Source: Diospyros lotus
Lineage: Eukaryota; Streptophyta; Magnoliopsida; Ericales; Ebenaceae
DNA: 64,000 nucleotides
Assembly: GCF_014633365.1 (NCBI RefSeq)
Contig: NC_068347.1
Span: 34,700,116-34,764,115, forward strand
Direction: 5' to 3'
Below, piece after piece: positions 12,008 through 22,031 of this stretch. Below the pieces are notes generated by a model. It was not told the origin of the DNA. It saw only the letters and a list, made by a program, of their open reading frames with translations, and did no database searches. The translations under genes and the position numbers were made by a program. The first letter of the stretch is position 1; each line of letters begins with the position of its first letter.

Positions 12008-13478
12008 AAAGACGTATGCCTAATATCACAATACAGAAAAAGAAAGCATAACTCATTTCCACAATGTGATTGTGTTGAAGTTGGGTCTAACTTGCAATAG
12101 AATTTTTACATTCAAGAGTTTATAAAAATAGGATGATGCATTCTCCAATTTATTCAGTGAAATAAAATTCTAAATTCGTCCATATCTTAAATTTTTTATT
12201 GATAATCCTAACTTTTTTTCCTTTATTGTATCTTCTCGTGTAGTTCCAAGGTCAATCCCAATGACCACATTGATTGTTTTTTCATTTTCGAGAAATTTTC
12301 TTCCTACTTATGTGCTACATTTAGTATGTGCAAGTCACACATAGGATTCCAACAAAAACAGGACTCAATAGGCCCGTAAATAAAAAGATTGGGTTTATTA
12401 GGATGAAAACTTAATTTTGTACTCAATAAACCTAATTGACATAGTTGGAGGGTCAAGTTGAACTTTTGTCCATTTTATTTTTTTAATTGTTACATAACAC
12501 GAGCAAACCTATAGTGTGTATATATATTATGGAAATGTTATTTAAACAGTTAAATTTATTATTTTAATTTATATTTTATATTAATATAACATAAAAAAAT
12601 AAAATACTAATACAAAATATTACTATAAATATCTAAGTTAAATATTTAAATAGCATTTAGTTATATAGCAGTAACTTTCGAGGCATTTAGTTTCATGGCT
12701 TATGGGTTTTCAGTATGGAGCTCACTTCCATATAATGATTAGAGCAAGTCTCTGTTTGAGAAATGACTTCAAAACTATCTTCAAATGCTCCTCCATTTGA
12801 GTGTGACCTTTGTTACAAATACTTGTACCTAAAAATCGTTCCTATCACATGTACAGAATGGGAGAATTTGTGCGAAGAAACACTATTTGGTGGTGGAGGC
12901 TCTTTCACTCAGGGGCACGGCTTCCTCTTCCTTTGTTTTCAGCATTTTGGGTAGGTAAAACAACTTCTCCTTCTTTAGATTCCTGGGTTTTGTGTTTTCT
13001 GTAGAGAATTCGTTGCTGGGTTGCCTAATTGCCCCCCAACTGTTTGATTCATGGACGCAGAAGTGTGAATTCTAGTACCACTGTTTGAAACTTCATTGTC
13101 GTCTTGAATTAGATTAAAGGGCAAGCGGACATTGTTTGAAGGATTCCTTTTTGGTTCTTTTGGCAAGTCTAGACTTTTGTGGGTTCATTAGATTTTCTTC
13201 ACAATGCACCCTTGAGGTTTACTTGGAAACAGTTTCAATCTTTGATGTTTAGAAGACCAAATGCCAAATTTACTTAATCCATGTGAATTCGTGCCAACTA
13301 ATTGCACTCGTAAGTTCAAATATGAACTAGAAGCAAATTTAACTAACCAGAATTAATGAACTGGGTTTTGTTGGGTTTTCTTCCATCCCTTGATCAGTTT
13401 GATTCTACGTCCAAAAAGTGGGAGCAAATCAGACCCCATTTATGTCTGGCATGAATCTGAACTGGGGTGACCCATGAA

Positions 13479-13518
<40 letters not shown>

Positions 13519-13760
13519 GTAGCTGATATAATTCAAACTCTCAAATTTAGTAAAATTGTGGTCTCAATGTAAGTCAAAGTAAGCCAACTTCTCATTTCGA
13601 CTTTGCATAACTTTGTAGGCATATGAAAAAACAAAAGATGGTTATCAGTGTAAGTTAAAGTAGGCCAACCTCTCAAATTTAGTAAAATTGTGGTCTCGAT
13701 GTAAGTCAAAGTTGCAAACAGAAGACGAGATGGTTGTCATGAAGAAATCCATTTTGAGCT
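12008..13760. repeat. Duplicated 3' flank of the first intact NLR
   Basis: This matches 42930-44659 closely over its full length. It holds a (CT)n run at 13482-13516 and an internal repeat of about 43 bp at 13537-13579 and again at 13670-13712. Short open frames on either strand (for example 12763-12954 plus and 12975-13166 minus) change residues or length between copies. I therefore do not call them genes. Confidence 0.7.
13482..13516 (+). repeat. (CT)n microsatellite downstream of the NLR
   Basis: A CT dinucleotide run of about 35 bp. The paralogous position near 44391-44415 is shorter and interrupted, as expected for a slipping microsatellite. Confidence 0.9.
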
Positions 13761-16553
13761 TCATTGACCCTTAAATTTTAGGTCACTTTCATAATTTTGG
13801 AAATCTCTAGGAGCACAGAGTTTGTATTTCAATGCTTGACGCTTGAAACCAAACTTAACAGTTGGTATATGCTCCACAATCCAATGATCTTGGCCTTTCT
13901 TTGGTAGCATTCTATTTATGAGCTTTGCAGGTATATGGAAAAAGAACAAAGTTGTGAGTTTCCTAAGGTGACGGATCCCTAAAGGAACCTCTTCCAATTG
14001 CGGACATGGCCCAAATATTAGTTCTTCAAGAAGAGTCAATGCCCCTTCCTCTATTATCACTGAATGCAATCCCGTCTCAGAACTAAGAGTTAGGCTCTTA
14101 AGTTTTGGAAACCATCCAACCTTAAAAGACAATTGATCTCCATAACACACGTCAGTGAGAGTCAGCATTAGTAGGTTTGGCAAAGCTTGAAGCCCTTGTA
14201 ATGGATCATCAACCAAACCTGACCAACGCAGTCTTAGCTCTTGTAAAGTTTGAAGTTGAGCAATCCAGCATGGAAGCTTTTTCAAACGTCCATTCAAGGC
14301 GAGTCGCTCAAGAGATTTAGGTGGCACAGAAACTGAATCTAAATCCAGAATCTCATGTTCACTTATAGCGCATACCGCAAAAAATTTAAGGTGTTTCATA
14401 TTCTGAATGCTGTTAAAAAGATCCCTGCAATTTTCTGTTCTCAATTTGTAGATGCCCAACTTCCTCAGCTTTTGCAAATTCTGAAGCTCTTTAAATAGGC
14501 TGACTGCATCATGATTTGCCCCCACAAGCGATAGCTTCTGCAACTCCTTTAAACAACCAATCCCTCCTCGCATCTTTACCCCTTTTATGGAATCTAAACT
14601 TAAATTCCTAGTGTCAAAGTTAAATGCCAAAAGATGCCTCAACTTGTGGAGCCTGTTGATCTGGGAAGGTAGCTTACTTACAAGACAATATTTTAAATCC
14701 AGAGTCAGCAGGTTGTGCAGCTTGCCGATTGACTTGGGAATCACTGTCACCTTTGTATGCCTTACACTCAGGTACTTCAAGTGAAATAAATTTCCCACTT
14801 CTTTATGAATCTGAATCAAAGGTGAATCACTAAGATCTAGCGTTTTTAGAAGCTTAAAATTTCTTGCCAGTATACTCATCAGGCGTTTCTCTGGCAACTT
14901 AACCACTCGAAAAAGAAAAATTGAACGAATCCAAGATAACTTATCCCTTTCAAAAATGTTGTCCAAATTGCAATCCATATGTATTGACAATCTTCTAGTA
15001 ATATCATCAAAACTCAAATTCTCTGCTCCTAAAACATGACAAAAGTTCAACTCCATAGACTTTGTCACGATGATCTCTCGCACCACATCATGCACCCTGC
15101 AGGTTTTAACTCTCCCACCAGGTTTCTTACTTGACACTTGAACCAAGCTTCTATGGATGAGCTCGGTCAGGTACTCTTCTGCAACTTCTTCTAAAGTTTT
15201 GCCTCTGTGTTCTTCAATGAAGCCCTCTGCTATCCACAATCGGATCAATCTTCCACAATTAATAGAGTAATCCTCAGGTATTATGCCAAAGTACAAGAAA
15301 CAGGATTTGAGGTAGTAGGGCAAATCATGGTAACTAAGCAACACAATTTTTGAGATGCTTGTAAGGGCAGGTTTCATTTGTAACTCAGAGCCTAGGCTAT
15401 CGTAGAACCTCTTCCATTCTGATGCAACCTTTGTTTTGATGGACAGAATACCACTTATTGCCACAATAGCAAGTGGCAATCCTTCACATTTTTGAACTAT
15501 TCGAAGAGATATGTCCTTCAATTCAGGGGGACAGCGGCCTTCGAAGTCCCTTTGAAAGGCCTTCATGCAGAAGAGGTCCCAAGCCTTCTCTTCGGGCAGG
15601 GGCTGAAGCCAGTGGATATGATCCCATGGCGATTCTTTGCAGAAAACCGCAACCTCCTCACTGCGGGTGGTGATGATTACCCTACCGCCTTTCCCATTTC
15701 TGGGCAAAGCATGGTTGATGAATTCCCAAAAGCTTGTTGTCCATACATCATCAAAGACAATTAGATACCTGTTCTGAGTTAGAAATTCCCTCAGCTTGTG
15801 AAGGAGTGAATTCTGGCCCATAACATCAATTTCTGGAGGTGTAGTAGACTCCCTTAATTCGGATTGGTAAAACTGTTTCAGCATTGTTCCGAGTATCTCC
15901 TCCCACTTGTATGATCTAGAGACAGGGACCCAAGCGCAGCAATCAAAGTGTCCAGCCACGGTTTGCTTTCCATAGACCTTGCTAGCAAGGGTGGTCTTGC
16001 CCACTCCAGGCATCCCCACCACCGAAATCACCACTCTCTTCGACTCTTTGGATATCAATTGCCCGGTCAATGCATCTCTGCTGGATTCAATTCCCACGAG
16101 TTCATCTTCCTCAACGAAGAGGGAAGCCACTCGAGGATCATGCCACGGCCGTTCAATTCTCTTGCTCCCTGATCCCTGCATCACACTGAATCCATACCTG
16201 TCAGCCCTCTCCTTGATCTCACCAATAGTCTGTTTGATGTCTTGAATCTGAGAGGCTATGTTTACTCTACAGAATAAACTGCCGAAACGACGCCTTCTTC
16301 CTCGATCAAGTAGGTATTCATCGATCACATCCTCAATTCGATACGCCACTTCCCGGACCTGCTTCACCCAAACCATGGCGATTTCATCTCCGATTTCTGC
16401 CCTAAGATCGGCGTCTTTTAGGAAAGACTTTATGCTCTCCAATTCAGCTTTGATGCTGGCAACATCTCGGCGGACATTGCTCAAAAGCTTCGCTTCGTTG
16501 ATTATGAGTGGCGCCAAAGTCTGGATCACAGAGTCTACCACGCAGTACGCCAT
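13761..16553 (-). CDS. CC-NB-LRR disease resistance protein, RPM1-like (first intact copy)
   Basis: An intronless 930-residue gene, a normal length for RPM1-type CNLs. Order of parts: a coiled-coil domain (1-125) with an EDVID-type motif at 74-78; NB-ARC at about 150-490 with P-loop GMPGVGKTT at 180-188, RNBS-A around 203-212, kinase-2 YLIVFDDVW at 263-271, RNBS-B GGRVIITTRS at 289-298, GLPLA at 358-362, RNBS-D CFLYFGIIPEDY at 418-429, and VHD at 487-489 in place of MHD. LRRs run from about 545 to 900. I chose the Met at 16553 because the N-terminus MAYCVVDSVI is shared by all copies. An in-frame ATG at 16817 would add 88 residues that are not conserved. All nucleotide-binding motifs are intact, so it is probably functional. 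Such proteins sense effectors, often through a guarded host protein, and trigger cell death. What it recognises cannot be read from the sequence. Confidence 0.95.
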   Translation of the reverse strand: MAYCVVDSVIQTLAPLIINEAKLLSNVRRDVASIKAELESIKSFLKDADLRAEIGDEIAMVWVKQVREVAYRIEDVIDEYLLDRGRRRRFGSLFCRVNIASQIQDIKQTIGEIKERADRYGFSVMQGSGSKRIERPWHDPRVASLFVEEDELVGIESSRDALTGQLISKESKRVVISVVGMPGVGKTTLASKVYGKQTVAGHFDCCAWVPVSRSYKWEEILGTMLKQFYQSELRESTTPPEIDVMGQNSLLHKLREFLTQNRYLIVFDDVWTTSFWEFINHALPRNGKGGRVIITTRSEEVAVFCKESPWDHIHWLQPLPEEKAWDLFCMKAFQRDFEGRCPPELKDISLRIVQKCEGLPLAIVAISGILSIKTKVASEWKRFYDSLGSELQMKPALTSISKIVLLSYHDLPYYLKSCFLYFGIIPEDYSINCGRLIRLWIAEGFIEEHRGKTLEEVAEEYLTELIHRSLVQVSSKKPGGRVKTCRVHDVVREIIVTKSMELNFCHVLGAENLSFDDITRRLSIHMDCNLDNIFERDKLSWIRSIFLFRVVKLPEKRLMSILARNFKLLKTLDLSDSPLIQIHKEVGNLFHLKYLSVRHTKVTVIPKSIGKLHNLLTLDLKYCLVSKLPSQINRLHKLRHLLAFNFDTRNLSLDSIKGVKMRGGIGCLKELQKLSLVGANHDAVSLFKELQNLQKLRKLGIYKLRTENCRDLFNSIQNMKHLKFFAVCAISEHEILDLDSVSVPPKSLERLALNGRLKKLPCWIAQLQTLQELRLRWSGLVDDPLQGLQALPNLLMLTLTDVCYGDQLSFKVGWFPKLKSLTLSSETGLHSVIIEEGALTLLEELIFGPCPQLEEVPLGIRHLRKLTTLFFFHIPAKLINRMLPKKGQDHWIVEHIPTVKFGFKRQALKYKLCAPRDFQNYESDLKFKGQ

Positions 16554-16982
16554 TACTCTGGAGAAATCTAGTTCTTCTTTTTTCTCCTCAATTAGGCTAT
16601 GGCATAGTTGAATCGACCTACTTGACATGTGAAAGTATGTTTTTCCTTGACTTCTCAAAGTCTGTCTCTGCTTTCGTCTAGAGTTCTCAAAGTAAAGTGC
16701 AGACCCCAGGTGGTGACTGCAGGCTTGAGAGTTGAAGACAGATAGAAACGGACACCTACTTGTCTGATTAGAGTGGGTGGCTGGCCAAGTAGTAGTCACT
16801 ACTAGTCGGCACGCCACCTACTTTCCTTGACTTCACGGAGTCTCCACTCTCTTTCCCGTGTTTGAATGGAAATCTACAGGTAGTGGCTGAATTTGACAAA
16901 TCGCAGCTCACGATTCTCACTTTCTTTTTTGTATTTTCTGAAAGCTCGATAGACTTTTGTCGCAAAATTGAACTCTTCGGTA
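16554..16982 (-). promoter_or_regulatory. 5' leader and proximal promoter of the first intact NLR
   Basis: A CTT-rich leader lies just upstream of the start, followed by a block shared with the region before the other NLRs. The similarity to 47453-47830 and 51-480 extends past the start codon, so promoters were duplicated with the genes. It ends at a hAT MITE inserted about 430 bp upstream of the start. Confidence 0.55.
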
Positions 16983-17788
16983 TAGGTGTCAAAAGGGCCG
17001 GTCCGGCCCAGCCCGGTCCGGCCCGAGTCGGCCCACGGGTTTTTTAAACGGGCCGGGCCCGGGCCCTTTTGCCGTGGATAGGGCCCGGCCCGGCCCACGG
17101 CCCCCTACAAAGGGGCCGGGCCGGGCCCTTAGCCCACGGGGCCTAGTAGGCCCGGCCTTTTTTTTTTTTTTAAATAATTTTTTTAAAATAATACATATAA
17201 TATATACATATATAAATATCAAAATAATACATATATAAAAATTAATTTTTTTCTTTTAAAAATATTTTCTATCTTAATTCTTAAGTTTTAAATATTATTT
17301 CATTATTTTATATTTCAAAATTCTATATGCCTTATAATTTTTCTTGTGAATTAATATGAAAAATAATGTACATATAAATGTTTATTTATAATTTAAATAT
17401 ATAAAAAATTTAACTTAAAAATTTTAAATAAATTGATGGTTATTATTTATATATATTGTGAAATTAAATTTTTTAGTATCCAATATCAATAATTACTAAA
17501 GAATAACAAAATTAAAAAAAAAAATGAGTAAGGGCCTTATTGGCCCATAAGGGCCTCATGGGCCCGGCCCATAAGGGCCACGGGCCGGGCCGGGCTGGGC
17601 CCTTAGATGGGCTGGGTCGGGCCGTGGGCCCAATTTCTTTGGCCAAGCCCGGCCTCCAATGGGGGCCGGACTTGGCCCGACCCGTTTGAACAGTAACAGG
17701 TCGGGCCAAAGCTCGGCCCATCACGGGCTGGGCCGAGCAGCCCGCGGGCTGCCTGGCCGGGCTGCCCGGCCCTTTTGAGACCTCTAGT
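16983..17788. mobile_element. hAT-type MITE with GGGCCGG arms and 8-bp target duplication
   Basis: An 806-bp insertion flanked by CTTCGGTA (16975-16982 and 17789-17796). The paralogous sites at about 480, 33760 and 47815 have one copy, so the empty site is known. Termini are TAGGTGTCAAAAGGGCC and, complemented, TAGAGGTCTCAAAAGGGCC. The arms are dense in GGGCC/GGCCC repeats around an AT-rich core (about 17160-17515). It has no transposase. It lies in the NLR promoter region and is absent from the other NLR copies. Confidence 0.88.
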
Positions 17789-17796
17789 CTTCGGTA

Positions 17797-18509
17797 CGTT
17801 TCTCATTCTTGTAATTGTAATTATAATAATACTGCTATTGCATATATATATATATATATATAGGTTTGTCAGATTCACTTGACATGATAGTTGCTGACTC
17901 AGTGCATACTTTGTTATATAAGCTACTTAATGGGAGCTAGGTAGGAGTAGGAGTCTAGGTGACATCACTTTGGGTGAGATGTTATAATCATGAACCAGCT
18001 GTAGCTGTGGCTGTGGTTAGATTAGTCACTTTTAATACTTTATGTGTTTGCAACTTATTCATATTTAAGATCAGTAGTTGCGGAGAATTCAATTCCATTT
18101 ATGATTGATTTCTAAAAATTTCTCCTAGTCTATTTAATATATTTACCCACGGGTTATTAAAATATTTGCATCTCCAATTCCAAGAGCATCTCTAATATAT
18201 TACATTAAATTTGACGTCATTTTAGTATCAACAGTAATTTACATCAAATTTTTGTTCACTCCTCATCACAAAATTAGTGTAAAAGACATCTTTAAAGAAT
18301 ATTTTATATTTAATTAATATTAATTAATTTAAAATATTATTATTAAAAATAATTAGTCACATTTTATAAAAAATTTAATAATTACTCTCATTATTTTTTT
18401 TAAATTTTTTACAAAATATTTTATTTCAACTAATTTTTTAATCACCCATGTCTTCCTATATATAAAACAGATAATATGAACATGCAGGAAAAGAAAATTA
18501 AAGAATAAT
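17797..18509. repeat. Distal 5' flank of the first NLR, partly deleted
   Basis: Resumes the block shared with 480-960, 33760-34560 and 47825-49400. The start of the element that is complete at 48207 is visible from about 18187, but its right part is gone, and colinearity returns near 18440. No gene is seen. Confidence 0.6.
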
Positions 18510-18564
18510 TGACTTTTCAAAGTAGCAAATATAACCCCTTTTTGATTTAGGTCATTATTAATTC

Positions 18565-18615
<51 letters not shown>

Positions 18616-20289
18616 AATTAATATTATATAAAAGTTAATTATCTATAGAAAAAATTTCTTATTTATATTATCCTGTTAAAATTATCATCAACTATTAATG
18701 ATAATTTAATTAATTATTAACTTTTAACTATAATTTAATTTTCATTAATAATTAATAATAAATTAAGATATTAAACCAACTCAATATTACAAATTTCATG
18801 CTATGCACACTTTTGGGTATAATTTTTTAATTTTATAATTAAATAATAATTAAGACACATCACACTTTGAATGCTAATCCAATATTTCGATCAATAATGA
18901 TACTCTCTTCATCTCTTCTAACCTAACCTAACCTAACCTGCCTCCTACTTTTTTTAATTTTCTTCTTTGATAATTTCAATTTTGTCATTGCCATTTGATC
19001 TCCTTCTCCACTGCCCATTTTGAACCTTGCACAAGCGCATTAATTGCTCCTGGGAGCTGTACCGAGAAAGCCGAAGCTTTCTCTCAATTTGACATCCCAT
19101 TAATTGATAATTATTAATTCTTATATACAAAATATATAATATGTATACTCCTTATATTATACGGTTAAGATTATCATCAACTATTAATAATAATTTAATT
19201 AATCATTAATTCTTAATAATAATTTAATCTTCATTAATTATTAATAATAGACTACAACACTGCTCAATATCACTAATTGTGATGCTATGCCCACTTTTGG
19301 GTGACATTCTAGATTGATAGTTGAGTAGCAATTGAGACAGGTCAAGTTATTCAACATTGATCAAACATTTTGATCTGCAATGAAAATTTATCTATCTCTT
19401 CAAAATATCTCAAAAGATCTTGAGTGATAACTAATATTATATCAAGATGATTCTATTAACAGTGAAGTCAATATTTTTAGTAAATTTATTTGAGTTTTCA
19501 ATTACTGTATATTATAATTCTTCAATAAAATCTTGACCAAATAAGAATCATAAACTGATCAAACTCAAAAGACTTAATAATTATACCAAAATTTAGTATG
19601 ATGTGATCGAAATAATACATTAAAACTCTTTCTGACATCGAAAACTCTTTCCTGATCGTGCATACCTTGGCCAAGATTTTTTCAATTACTAATTAACTAA
19701 AATCGCATAGAATGCTCACTTCACACAGCCAGATCTTAAGAAAAAAAAAATTAATTTTATATTATTTTTAACCCAAACTCAACTCCCAAAATCAACCCAG
19801 TTTTGTTCAAATAGGCCAAATGGCCCATATTCGCTAACTCTCAAGTCTTAATCCATTTCATTTCCAAATTTATCCATTTTTTTGCTTTTTTTTTTTTTTT
19901 CTAATTCTCACTCAATTTATTTGCAAACTTCAAAATTGAGAAACCTAAAAATCCAAAAAGGTATTCCGGCAGAATTTAACATCGAGTCACCAACATCACT
20001 CTAGCAAGGCAAAACTCGATAATGGTCCATTCCTTCTCATTGTTTACTTTTTTCTTTGTCTTGTTTCCCCAATTTCATTTCTTTGATTATTTCCCCTTCA
20101 TATTTATTTATTGTATCTTATTATAGAATGTAGACCATATTTAATCTTGGTATTTTCAGTATTGTTAAGTAAATTGTGCAAGATTTAAGCACAAAATTTT
20201 GAAAATTAGTAGGTAAACAACAAGACTTCAGTCATTCTCTGTATCTTCAACAGCATCGAAAGCTAAATTCCAAATATCTTCTTTCTCCG
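18510..20289. repeat. hAT-associated repeat block, copy 3
   Basis: Colinear with the blocks at 3810, 8165 and 51680, with an ATA microsatellite near 18575-18615. No coding sequence is seen before the transposase remnant. Confidence 0.6.
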
Positions 20290-20715
20290 CTTTTAATAAA
20301 AAAAAATTAATTCGTTTTGTTGAGTATTATTTTGAAAATTTTTCAAGAGTAGAACTCATAGCACTTGATGATAAACTTCAAACTTATATTTTTTATATGC
20401 GTTCCAACAAAAAGTTTGAAAAATTACGGGGACTTAGTGAACTTGTATAGAAGTGAGTTGTGACGAAAAAAAATATAGTGTACCCATTAGTTTACAAGCT
20501 TGTGACTTTGACATTAATTTTTTAGGTTGCTACTGCTATAGTTGAAAGAATATTTTTTGCAATGAATATTGTGAATAATTGATTGCGTAATAGGATTGGA
20601 GACTAATGAATGAATGATAGTTTAGTAGTGTATGTTAAAAATGATGTATTTAATAAAATTGATAATGATGTCATTATACAACGTTATCAAAGTATGAAAG
20701 GTCGTAGGGAATAAT
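20290..20715 (+). pseudogene. hAT transposase C-terminal remnant, copy 3
   Basis: Matches the 10270-10714 remnant along its length, but with several stops, for example after ELV near 20447 and in NN*LRNRIGD near 20580. The ATVERVF-like dimerisation signature is still readable as ATAIVERIFFAMNIVNN. It is dead. Confidence 0.7.
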
Positions 20716-21350
20716 TGTAAAAAGTTTTTATATTTTAATATTATCATTATTGTCTTATTTTTAAAATTTTATTTTTTGTCTTTAAGTTTGCCCCTACTAA
20801 ATCAAAATCTTGGCTCTACTCTTGCACCGGAGGTTAATGGATCCCATCAGTGATCATCTGCCTCTATACGCCACTAAACATAGACTACATAGATAACATT
20901 CCCACCTCATGTTTGAGTTATTTTGCGCAACAACAAATCTTTGTACTATCATACAAGGCAATTGTGCCACCTCCTGTTCGAGAACTAATTACACAATTGA
21001 ATATCAATAACAAATCATTAATCCTCTCAGTCATGTGATTTGTTATATGCCTTACATTTCGCAGATATTCAACCAACACCTACCCACATGTCTACTATTT
21101 GCATCTCATGAAATATGGCATGTGACTTACCATCTATTATTATTAGTATCCCATACTAATCAATAGTAATAACCCACGTGTCAATCTATAATCGATTAAT
21201 CATATTTTTCTTCTAAGAAATCTAAGGACCGAGAATTACTTTAAGAAGTCATGTGTTATAGATTTTTATCACATTCTTAACATCTTAAAAATTAAATCAT
21301 CAGGATATTTAGAGACTCATTCATATATTATTGGAGATGTATTAATGAAG
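20716..21350. repeat. Dispersed repeat shared with 10715-11339
   Basis: Colinear with the sequence following the hAT remnant of copy 2. No gene is supported; an open frame at 20850-21038 is not preserved in the other copy. Confidence 0.5.
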
Positions 21351-22031
21351 ATATAATTATTTATTGATATGCAAGATCATATTATTAGACCCAACACATA
21401 CATTATATATCATTTAAATATAGGATTATGGCACTAAATCCAATAATAAATTACAATTGAATGAATCTAAGGGTTAAATCTCTTAATTACAATAAAGCTT
21501 AGAATACAAATTCAAAGGCTTATTAATAAGAATTACAAATATACAACTTGGCTTTGAATGAAAAATGAAAACTTAAAACACTTGAATAATTTAAGAATCA
21601 AACACTTGAATACATGCACTTCTTCATTAGCTAGTTCTTACGCAGCTTCAATCTTTATTTATAGCTTTCTAGGTTGTCTAACCATTGATTAGCCGTTAAT
21701 GGGATCGTTGGACTACATTTAATGTCTAAAAAACTAGCCATTTGATATTCTCTTATATGAAATGATCAATAGTTCAAAAGAATCAATCGACAATTTTTTG
21801 AAAACATTTAAAATGCAAGCATATGGTCGACTTTTCTAATTGAGTCAATATTTTCAATAGAATTGCTGACAGTTTTCGCTAATAAGTCGATAATTTGGAA
21901 AGAAAGTCGACATTATACAGTCAATGTCGACCAAATTTGAACTCACGTGCAAACAATCAAGAGTATAAAAAATCATTGTCGACATTTAATTACATGAACT
22001 GTCAACTGTTTGTGCTTTTAAACTTAAAAAC
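21351..22031. other. AT-rich DNA left of RE-A
   Basis: No gene is seen. From about 21955 the sequence matches 6912 onward, and this match is split by RE-A. The last five bases (22027-22031, AAAAC) are the left target duplication of RE-A. Confidence 0.6.

Noticed and set aside
12763..13004. Plus-strand frames with Cys residues near the NLR 3' flank, and relatives at 31892 and 43720
   Set aside because: The 43.7 kb copy has a deletion that breaks the frame and the third copy diverges; likely chance.
12975..13166. Minus-strand frame conserved downstream of both intact NLRs (also 43793-44074)
   Set aside because: The shared part has several amino-acid changes and the lengths differ, so there is no sign of selection; it lies in duplicated 3' flank.
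14587..16611. Plus-strand open frames across the NLR gene, and their counterparts at 46372-47537
   Set aside because: They are antisense shadows of a well-conserved coding sequence with all NLR motifs in the minus frame.
16554..16817. In-frame N-terminal extension of 88 residues on the first intact NLR
   Set aside because: The upstream frame is open by chance; the matching leader of the 44660-47452 gene is not open, and all copies share the Met at the CC domain start.
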